Assembly (NCBI RefSeq): GCF_910592395.1
Contig: NC_088319.1
Location: 5,144,001 to 5,208,000 of the forward strand
Direction: 5' to 3'
From: Lineus longissimus
Taxonomy: Eukaryota; Nemertea; Pilidiophora; Heteronemertea; Lineidae
Length of the DNA stretch: 64,000 nucleotides
Within the stretch, counting starts at the first letter, position 1; each line of letters opens with the position of its first letter. A program made the position numbers and the translations under genes. This document shows, piece after piece, positions 50,672-61,300 of this stretch. A model generated the notes under the pieces. It did not search any database. It saw only the letters and a program-made list of their open reading frames with translations, and was not told the DNA's origin.

Positions 50672-52184
50672 CGAAAACCGTCGATCTGGCTTTGCCAGTT
50701 CTAGTTCTATTTAGTTTGCATCGATTAATGTTCGTGCAACACAAAAATGTCCATTACTTTGCCAATATCACAAGGTACAATATTCATACAATTGTAACGA
50801 ACATGAACAAAACCCTAAATAAACGAGGCCTTAACATCTTGAATAAAATTAACAGAAAGTCACTACACTAGATTTGACCGAAGCATTGAACAATCGGCAC
50901 GTCGACATCCAGCTGGCACCAATTGTGTTATACTTTCAAATTTTTGTATACGAGGTATAGCAGGAGTATAAAAAAAGTATCTCACGGTTGGTTCTAACCT
51001 TGGAACATTCCAAAACCATGAAACCACCCACGATACTACCCACATTTTACAGTATTATACCTTTTTTAATGTTCATTTAGATTAATGCTTGTTCATTTAT
51101 ATAAGAAGTGAATAAAGAGATTTCTATGCTGAAAGAGTCGCCGAGCCAGAGTTGTTGGCGTCATGTGGAGCGCTGGCGTTTATTGAAGAGTGTCACTCCA
51201 AAACGAGACCAACGCCATATCTGAATTTTCTGAGTTGGTTTCCTTATAATCTTCACCAATCCAGTTAAATTTGAAATAACACATAAAATTGTCTTGATTC
51301 TATTTGCCAAAATATGACTTGATTCTAATGCATTTTCAAGTTCATTCCAAACTTAAATCCTGAAATTATCTTTTTCTAAAAATTGTCCCAAATGGTCAGT
51401 CAGATCTCAATTTCCAACCTAACTAATCATTTTACCAACCTTTGGCTTCGGCCAAATTTAATGCAAACTTCTTGTGTCTAGTTACATGATCGTATAATTA
51501 TAACATGATCTACTTGTATATAACCTATTAACAAATATATAAAAGCACTGAGTGATATATTTATGTACATAAAATTCAAATAAACAAAAAGGAAACAGAC
51601 TGTTCAGAGATGATTAGAAATTCATTGAACTGCAGTAAACAATGCACTAGAACAGGGTGTAAGCCAAGGCCTGCCTGAAATCCACAAGCCATGTTCAAAA
51701 ATGCCTTGCTACACAGACGAAAATCATATTTAGAGATCAGAGTCAGTCTGCTGCTACAAATGGCGACGCATAATGGCAAGAAGGCGTATTACTCTCCTGG
51801 CCAGGTTAACCCCTCGTCCAAGTGGTCCCTTTAAATGAGCATTGCCGTAATATATAACCTAATATATAATCGGCGCATATTCTATAAGCACTGTGCATCC
51901 AAGCATACAAAATCCAATTACATGCAGCAACAGATTTGAAACAAGGGAGTACAGACTTGTTACTAGAGCATTTCATGCAGAAAATAAAACTATTCACTTA
52001 TAAAAATGTTGCATCGAGATCTGGATTACATTCCTGATTGTTTGAGTTCATATAGGCTCGATGTACAGCTGAATGCGAGTCTATTTCAATTGCCCAGATA
52101 CACATGTACAGGAAATCTTCAATGATTACGTCGTATGCATGGTGTGTACCAGGACATGAAGACACACATTGACCAATTGTGAAA
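50672..52184. other. 3' flank of the Ig receptor, no gene recognised
   Basis: AT-rich. 51625-51830 (ATGCACTAGAACAGGG, GCGACGCATAATGGCAAG) resembles 31080-31260 beside the CLCA first exon, so a dispersed repeat or old duplication links the two flanks. Some of this stretch is probably the receptor's 3' UTR. Confidence 0.4.
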
Positions 52185-52361
52185 CTAAGTAATGTACTGC
52201 ACAAGAGCTTCTTCTTCCTCCTCCAAAGGCGGCGCCTTTCGGTTGAAATCAACAGTTGAGTATGGTGATGGCTGTTCAGTCCGCCTAACTGGAAGTTCGT
52301 ATTTCGGATTAGCAGGTTGGAACGAAAGCTTCGCGTACACTGTTCCGTCCACTCCAATTTG
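52185..52361 (-). CDS. Ig receptor last exon: tyrosine-rich tail
   Basis: 177 nt, 58 codons and stop. Encodes QIGVDGTVYAKLSFQP, EQPSPYSTVDFNRKAPP, an EEEEE run and ends ALVQYIT. Four tyrosines sit in possible SH2-binding contexts. Acceptor T-rich TTTTTTTAG; phase 0 with the previous exon. Confidence 0.88.
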   Translation of the reverse strand, partial: QIGVDGTVYAKLSFQPANPKYELPVRRTEQPSPYSTVDFNRKAPPLEEEEEALVQYIT

Positions 52362-55300
52362 CTAAAAAAACAGATGGGTACCTTAGTTGTTGCACACATT
52401 TTGAAGATGCAAGCCCAAATCTTAGACTGGATCTTTATCGGAGCAATTTATCACCTTGCCAAATGTGCGACAATACTTTACGATCTATCGGTATTTTTCA
52501 TAATACAGTTAAAGACCAATAATGGAAGAAACGATGACAATATATCCCACCTCTTTTGCCTAATATTATGTCCGGTTGTTTAGGCTCTACCCATCGAGGC
52601 GGTAGTAGAAATCGGGTATTGTCGGACTAGGGAGGGGATGCAGTAGAATTAAAATTCCTGTTCGAGGGTTGTCAAAACGTTTAATAATAGTCATTCACGC
52701 CTAAATTGCAATTTCGTGCACTTCCAAAATGAGATTTTCGTAATCCACCTGAATAACAATTGTTTGGAGTTGCATTCAACCTGGGATCAGGCATTGTATT
52801 CCTACGTCTGAAATGTCGAGAGGCTGAGTATTTACAACAGCTGGTACCAGGATGGTTGCAATTGGCTATCTTCATAAAATATACGGATATGACGCATTAC
52901 TAATGTTAGTACGAGGTGCTCAAGGAGATACTGTGCGTAGGAGTTCACCAAAAACATATTTTTGTCCAGAAATTGAGTTGCTGTGTTTCATATTTTCAGG
53001 GCAGTGCGGGTCATTTGATGGTCAACTCACCTTAGGCACACCTCCACTGCCACTGTTTTGCTGTGGCTGGCTCTTTCTTTTCACATCCTCGTATAGATGT
53101 TCCTCAACAGGACTTGCGGGCTGTGACGTACTGGATGCCAGCAGTGGCGGGCGACCCCCTTTCGGAATCCCGCTCTTGCCGTCGGGCACGTTCTGGAGAG
53201 CACTCTCGGCGTCCTTCTGCGTGTCCGACACGACATCAGGCGTTCGGAGTTTTGCTGGAAAGTTCATTTTTACTGGTTAGGAAAGAAAAATGATTGAGGA
53301 TCGATTTCAAATCATAATTTTGTGAATGTTTCCCAATTTCGATTTTTTTGCCCAATGCACATAATTAAGTAAATCCCGGCAATGTCTAATTCCTATGTCA
53401 TGACGGTGGCGACCAAGGTGTATTTCTTACTCATTCAGAGGCAGAACTTACATTTTGTACCATTGCGATTTCTATCAGGGTCGCATTCTGAACGTGGAGG
53501 GGAGTGACGCATCCCATGATTGACTTGACGTCCTAACAGGACTGACGGGCCAGTTACCACATTGCTACGGAAACAATCAAAAGCAAAGTATGCTAAAAAC
53601 ATGCATTCGGATCGGAAAAACACCTAAGTCACCAGGATATGAATAGGATACGGTACGTATGCAGCATTCTGAACAATCAGAGTTAATCGGTCCGTTACCT
53701 TCCTCATACCTCTGAAGAAAACCATGCCATAATTCTGTATCTCGTGCGCCTCGAGTTGTGGTGAGCTAATCAGAACGCTGCTGTCAAAATTGTGATTTTT
53801 CATGAATGAGTCATTTATTTATTCTCGGCTCCAGTCTTGGCATGCTGCCAATATACACTTTCGACACAGCGTTTTTGAACGTAGAAGACTAGAAGCGAGT
53901 TTGCTTAAATCATGATCGAAGTGCGCTCTTGTCACAGCCCATAATATAGCCTCGATCCGCTGCGCTGTACATCGAGCCTATGTGTTACCTCGAAAAAAGC
54001 CAGGAATTCCAACCCAAACGCATTTGAGCTCCACGCCATGATGAAAAACAGGAAAACCCATCCGTGTAAAAATAGTTTGAGGTCACCAGGCTAGCCAACC
54101 AATCAGGCCATTGTTTCGTCAACGAGACAAGACCACAAATGATTTTTAAGCCTTTTAGCAGTTAAATTGTCAATGTTTGACCGCGACACATCAAAGAATG
54201 CGTGGTGTTGTGAATCTGAAATTTAGATTATGTTATTCCGGACAGTCGGGCAAGTAAATGGTGAAAAATAAACTGGTGATTGACCACGGAATTTTTTTGA
54301 TAATCGACAAATTAGACAGACTTTGATATTTCCACTCTTTTCAGCCAACTGGCAGAAAAAACTCAAAACACACCCCCTATTACCCAATTAGCAAAATTCG
54401 AAATTAATTTTTTCATCAAATAATTTCTTTATATCTGTAGACTTGCCACAACAAATATTTTTTCAATACCTCTCCAAATATGTACTTGAGAGTTAAAAAC
54501 ATGCACTCGTCTAATTGATAGGCCTCGACCCTCCAACCTATGAATATTCATTAGTGGTCTTGTCTCAAACCGATCATTTTCGCAATAGGCCACCACGCAC
54601 TTCGGCCCTTTTGGGGACAAAGTATTGGTCTATCATGTCACAGGCCTTCTGATTGGTTAACATCGGCGGTAGCGTGCGATCTAGTGAGAAATAACAGAAC
54701 CAACTCAAACAGGTGGGGGGGGGGTTGAGAACCGTAACTTTTTTTGTCTTTTCTCCTCGAAAAATCACACCAATCATGATAAATTCGAGCATCTAGAAGT
54801 TCAATCAAAAAAAAGACTCTCATTATTTTCTACCAGTCGCCCCTTCAGAAATATTTCCCAGCAGCTACAGGAAAGATCATTTGCTATAAGAACATTTTGT
54901 TCGATGTTACCGTCAAAGATGTCAAATAGAGAGATTTGGGTTGAATGCAGACATGCTAGACTTATTCCTAAATGTATGCACCTGGTCGACAGGTGGAGTA
55001 TATCGAAAACCACTGGTTATGCGAGGATGCAATTTAACATGTTTTTTCTTTCTTTGTAGACTCACTTTGATATTTCATCCGTACTTACTTTTGCAATTCT
55101 TGATTATCACCTGAAGAAAAGGAGGAATGCATTAGATGGGGAGCCGAAAGAAGACATTTGCGTGGCCATTTGAAATGACGAGTTCATATGAAAAGACGCT
55201 AACACGCCTGTACCGCAGAGCACAGCATATACCCATTGCTCCCTCCTCCAAGCCTAAGGTATAACATCGCAAAATGACTGGTAATTTATGATTGATTGGT

Positions 55301-58300
55301 CTAGGAGTGGAGCGATACGTCATCCGTTTCTGTCATTGGAGATTGCAGCTTTTAGATCATGCCAGTGCATCGGTATAACTGCGATTTATTTACACGGCGG
55401 AAGACCACTGCAATGGCAGCAAGGCAGCATTCTTGAATTTAGAATCGGGCTTAAGACGATGGGGCATCTATCCCATCCAACCCATCATGTGACAAAACTT
55501 TGAAGCCCATCGGGTGACTTGTTTTGCAGAATGCGAAATCCCAGATGGCTGCCTGGAAGCTGTACATGTATAGGATCATGGATCGGCCTGAAATTCGATA
55601 GATGGTTCGTTTTCCCGACCCTTGGTGGTACAGACGTATCTGGTAAATGGTCTTTTGTGCTCAAAATTGAAAATTGTGACTTACTCTTTTTCTTGCCTCT
55701 GGACTTCTCCTTGCTTTTAATAGCGATTACGACAATGCCGATGGCCACCAGAATCGCCACGCCCCCTCCGGCGATCATACCGATGCCAATGATATATATA
55801 TTGTTCGCTCCTTTCGAGGTTTGGGATTCTTCTGCAAAATTTTATTGGTGTCCATAAATTGATGTATCAACAGAGGTCAAGGCACATCTATAGACCATGA
55901 TACTGTCATCAGTCTATGAGGCAAGGATCCCTTGATTGCGACTTGATGCAAAAACGAGATTTCGCCTGCATGGTCATCCGCCGATTTGCCTACTGCGCAT
56001 GCCTTGTTCGGAATCCTGACTGCACTCTGGCTAACCTGTGTAATTTCTAAAACTGGTTTGCGCAAAAGTGCGCACATCTATTTTTGTTGATTTCAATTAT
56101 CAATTCCCAATTTTCGTTGCCCATTGGTCTACCACCAGTTGACAATCGGTAAGATTTAGCGAGATATCGCACATCATTCCGTAAAATACAGTACATTTGG
56201 CCACGTCAATTGTATAAACTTCATGCTTGTCTCTCAAAATATTGAGCTTGCAACAGTAAAGGTTTATCGAGTATGTGGCGTGTTAAATTCTTTCAACAAA
56301 TGCTTGTTCTTAGTTTGTAACCATACTATGAAAAGTTTGATCCGACATATAGCATAGTTCAGTTATATCAGTGTCTTTCAACATAATTTATTGAAAGACT
56401 CTGGTTAATACCGAGCATGACAATGAAAAAGTAACTTTCAAACATTATTCATTTAGAACCCTTCAAAAAATGTATAGAAAGTACGTTTCCCGGCCGATAG
56501 TTTCCATTAAGACCTTGACAAATACTAAATAGAAAGTCCGCTTCCAGCTTTTTCCTTTTAGAACTTGTCATATAATGACGAAAAAGTACGTTTCAAACAT
56601 TTTCCATTTTTGCACCTGTCAAAAGAATACACAAAACAACTACTCATCTGAGGTGTTTACTGACACACTATTGCTTGAGTTACTTGAGAAGGATACTGTA
56701 AAGTAAGAGCAAGTTGTGGCTAGAAAATCCTCATTGACGGTGACTATGCATTGTAGAAATATAACCTGCGTGCACTCACGTGGTGGGAAAGGTATTTCGT
56801 GCAAGGACTTGTGCGCACTAGAAATAACGAATAACGTGTTTTTCTACTATACATTTATCTATATAAGAGCTGAAACAAAATTGGAAAAGCATCAAACATG
56901 TTCAGAAAAATTGTTTACGGAAGAACCAACACACTGCAATGAAAATCAGCCTATTCCTTTAATGGGAATCCGTCAGAGGAGCTGACAAAACAACTACTCA
57001 CCTGTGGTCTTTACTGACACACAATTACTTGAGTTACTCGTGTAGGACACTGTAAAGTAAGGGTTAGTTGTGTAGGACACTGTAAAGTAAGGGTTAGTTG
57101 TGATTAACAAAATACTCATTAACTCTTTCACGAATGAATGTCAAAATAATGTTCTTTGAGAAATGGCACACTTTTGCTTGAGTTACTTGAGAAGGATACT
57201 GTAAAGTAAGAGCAAGTTGTGGCTAAGAAATCCTCATTGACTGTGACTATGCATTGTAGAAATATAGCCTGCGTGCACTCACGTGATGGGAAAGGTATTT
57301 CGTGCCATAACGTGTTTTTCTACTATACATGTATCTGGTTCATCCCCATTTCGCCTACACCCATTTCGCCTACACCCATTTCGCCTACAAAATTTACCCG
57401 TTTCGCCTACTCACCATTTCGCCTACTCACCATTTCGCCTACACCCATTTCGCCTACTCACCATTTCGCCTACTCACCATTTCGCCTACACCCATTTCGC
57501 CTATTCACCATTTCGCCTATTACCCATTTTGCCTACATCATTTCAAATGTTTCATGATAGTGACTTCAAATTCAAAAGATGCTTCAGCCTTCTAGTCTAA
57601 TTTGAAATGTCTATTGGTGCCAGAATTTTGTAACGCTTTTAGAAATATGCAATTTATCCAACTAAATACCAACTAAATACTATCAGACGAACTGAGTAGG
57701 GTCATGAGTAGGGTCATGATTTGGCTGAAAACAGTGGAAATATCATGGTCTCTCAAATTTGTCCAATTTGAAGAAAAAAAATTCGTGGACAACCACCAGT
57801 TTTAATAAAATTTCAACATTTACTCGCCTGACTGTCTGGAATGTCATATCCAAATTTCAGATTCACAACCCGAAGCATATTTTGATGCAAGGCGGCTTAA
57901 AAAATCAATGGTGGTCTTGTCTCAAGAGGCCGGGTTGAAATGATAAAGTGTGGTAAAGTTTAACTGGGAAATATGCTATAATATGAAGGAAAAAAACCAA
58001 GCTCAACAATTCGTAAAATTGTTCAAATGTCCAGCGCACACCACTCTTTTCCTTTTTAGTAGGCGAAATGGTGAGTAGGCGTAATGGTGAATAGGCGAAG
58101 TGGGTGTAGGCGAAATGGTGAATAGGCGAAATGGGTGTAGGCGAAATGGGGGTAGGCGAAATGGGGGTAGGCGAAATGGGTAATAGGCGAAATAGGTGTA
58201 GGCGAAATGGGTGTAGGCGAAATGGGGGTACACCCTTCCCACCATGTATCTATATAAGAGCTGAAACAAAATTGGAAAAGCATCAAACATGTTCAGAAAA

Positions 58301-61300
58301 ATTATTCACGGAAGAACCAACACACTGCAATGAAAATCAGCCTATTCCTTTAATGGGAATCCGTCAGAGGAGCTGACAAAACAACTACTCACCTGTGGTC
58401 TTTACTTGCACAATATTACTCGACTCACTCGTGTAGGACACTGTCAAGTAAGAATAAGTTTTGACTAACAAAATACTCATTAACTCTTTCACGAATGAAT
58501 GTCAAAATAATGTTATTTGAGAAATGTGACCCCCCCCCCCCCCCTGCCACAGGTATAGTATTGACTAAAGCGACGTAGAATCAGAAATAATTCTTCAAGG
58601 TTAAAATTTCAGTTGCGGGCAGATAATCTATCACCCTCTCAGGAATCTGGCACCTAGGGGAGGAGGTGTCAATTTCACACCTCAACATTAAAAACACATC
58701 AAAATTCAATGAAATTCCTGGCAGAAATGCCTAGGGAATTCAAGTCGATGCATTAGAGACATCTATGGAAATTCTCAAGGTAACATACGTTCATGAACTG
58801 GAATGGAGCTAAAACGTAGATTAAATCCGAGGCGAAGCCGGGGTTTCGGCCAACACTTTAGCTCAACCTGATTGATGTTAGTGATGGCTGTTCTAGCTAC
58901 TTTAAATGCCATAACTCCAGGTTTTTTGCCATTTTCTGCTGTAAGACGATTTCAAAAGTGTACCTAACACTTTATACAATACAGAAAACCAAATGCAATT
59001 AGCTCCATCCATTTTGAAGATATAGCCAATTATGTGTTTGACAACTTGATTACCTAATCAGGCTAGCAACTGGCTTGTTAGAGCCAGGCGGTGGGTTCAG
59101 CAAAAGTTGTGATGTAGATCAGGCTATCTGTACATGTCATGCAATCATAAAAGCAGGAGGGCCTTAATTAATTATGCACACCTGGAAGTAATGTGTTTCA
59201 TTCACTATGGTGTATTGTGTGGCTCCGAATTGTGTCAAGGATAGCACAAAGAACAATCGAATGACGGATGGGACCCATTTTCATGAATTTCCAAAGCCAG
59301 TTGAACGAGAGAGGAGGAAGCTGTGGATTCGGAAGTGCAAACGTTTGGAGTGTTGGAAGCCTGGGCCTTCGGCCAAACATTGCAGTGATCACTTTCTCGA
59401 TACGGATTATCACATGAAGCCGGATATCTGCATCCAACTGAATATTAAATGCCACCTGTTAAAAACAGCTGTTCCATCTGTATTCGATTTGACCAACCCC
59501 ACTTACATGCGTCACTTACATCACTTTCGTCCGAATGATCACTCTCATTATGATCTAGTGATATTAATGGCTCGAACATGTACGGCTCAACGTTTAAATA
59601 TCCTTCTGTATCGACCAAAACATCCTCAAATTCACTGCTCTCACTCTCTGAACTGTATGCGGAAGCCATCTTGCTTTGTTCTGACAAGCCTGATCTACGT
59701 CATCAAAAAATCCCTGGCGGCCACATGTCGAACTAATCTAAAGTTGTGTGTGGTGGGAAATTCAAATAGTTTAAAATTGAAAATTGAAATAACTAAATAA
59801 TGACTTTATTATTAGAATTTTTTTAATGTCTGGGATCTTGTTTTTTTAACCCTCAACATATTTCATGAGTGTCAAGCATGTTTTCAAACCTAGATATATG
59901 GCCTTTAAAGTGTTCTTTGCTGGACGCTAGGACCCAACGCGCCGCGTAGCGGCAAAATAGCGAAGCTGGCGAAACATTTATAACGGGTCACCGTGGCCTT
60001 ATTATGGACTGATAGCGCGATTGTGGGGTTGAAACTATTTTTCTGTATATTGTCACGAGGAAATAAAAGCACGCGACCTTACGCCGACCTATTGATGTAA
60101 AGTGGTAATTAGAAGGTATATAGTTCAGGAAATGTTAATAAAAAATCATTCCATATCGTCTTTTGAAAGCATTTTTAATTGTAAAAAATACATGCCTAAA
60201 TCACAGAGTCTCTGCAATGAGCATCTTTATCACAGAAGTCTCGCGCAGCCAGAAGTTCTTCACTTATCAGTGTGGCGCATGCCAGACCATCTTTGTACGA
60301 GACGTTTTCCTGCACGATGTATGTGGGCAGAAGCAACACTGCGCAAGATTAACTTGGGCAGGGGCTTCCTCATTGAACATCAACTGGCATCATGCCTAGT
60401 GTCTCTTAAAGCACAGTCAACAGACACCACTATACCCCCTCACACTCAGAAACCACAAACGCCCACCCCTTCCTGCTACCTTAATACTTCTGGTAACGGT
60501 GTATACATTGTAGAAGTATAACCTGCTTAATGGAGATCCGTCAGAGGAGCTTACCTGCTTTGACAAGCTTAAAGTTGAAAACCTTGGCCTGGAATCCAAT
60601 CGTTTTCACCGAACAGGAATAGTTGGTATGATCCGAGGATTTGACATCATTGATTTTCAACTTGCTTGATGTTGGCCAGGAAGTTATTTCATAATCTGGT
60701 GATGTTCTCGATAGGACATTGCCATCCTTGGACCAGGTGTAACCAGTTGTGACTGGAGTTGGGTTTGCGATGATGAACAGTTCAAACATTGCCTCCTGGC
60801 CAATTTTGCCCGCCACTTCAGATTTCATTTTGGCTTCTGGGTCTATCCTTGGAGAGTCTGTGGGAGAAAGAAGTTTTGAGCATCGTTAGGTTATGTAATT
60901 TACATGTATATATTTAGTACAGGAGTGCTCTAGTGCTGATATGACTATTCATACTTCTTCAACACGTGTCACATTGCTGATACATGTATGTGACCTGATC
61001 TAACAAAGTACGCGCTGGAAGCATTTCGAAAAAAGAGAAGGAAAAAAGGTGAAAATGAAAAAAAACCTCAATTCTCTTCTCTTCTTTTACCTTAACTTTT
61101 GCAAAATTGTCTGAAAAAATATAAGGTTCACGTTTTTGTTGTTGAGCGTATAAGGAAATTTCGTTCGGTTTTTTTCAATGAAATTTTTGTTGCACTTTTC
61201 GCAAATCTAGTTTAACTGCAAAATCTGGAAACAGTTAGATACATTTTTTTAGGCGGTTGCATGTCTATAAATTTATTTTATATACTATTTGAAATTCAGT

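Larger units (their letters stand above)
56648..58526. repeat. Segmental duplications around the stalk cassettes
   Basis: Blocks recur. AAAATCCTCATTGACGGTGA and TGCGTGCACTCACGTG occur at about 56725-56800 and 57225-57300. ATATAAGAGCTGAAACAAAA, CAAACATGTTCAGAAAAATT and ATCCGTCAGAGGAGCTGACA occur at about 56860-56990 and 58250-58380. CTCATTAACTCTTTCACGAA occurs at about 57110 and 58475. The motif GATCCGTCAGAGGAGCTTACCTG also spans the donor of the Ig exon (60535-60557), so the cassette intron starts seem to derive from it. Confidence 0.85.
58902..59908. mobile_element. 1.0-kb Kolobok-like element with THAP ORF
   Basis: TTAA (58902-58905) followed by ATGCCATAACTCCAGG, and CCTAGATATATGGCCT before TTAA (59905-59908), imperfect inverted termini. 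The left 230 bp match the 860-bp element at 31774. An internal copy of that element's right end (TGTACATGTCATGCAATCAT...GGCCTTAA, 59129-59168) precedes the THAP ORF. TTAA sites plus THAP suggest Kolobok; a full transposase core is absent, so it is probably an internally deleted copy. Confidence 0.75.

Noticed and set aside
55088-55116. 22-nt micro-exon candidate (CTTCAG ... GTAAGTAC) on the minus strand
   Set aside because: Its length shifts phase and puts the downstream cytoplasmic exon out of frame.
57219-57600. Frames of repeated HFAYTHFAY / ISPTP
   Set aside because: Translation of the TTCGCCTAC array; no start context or conserved protein.
57349-58228. CRISPR-like array of short repeats
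   Set aside because: The units are contiguous without unique spacers and form transposon ends in an animal genome.
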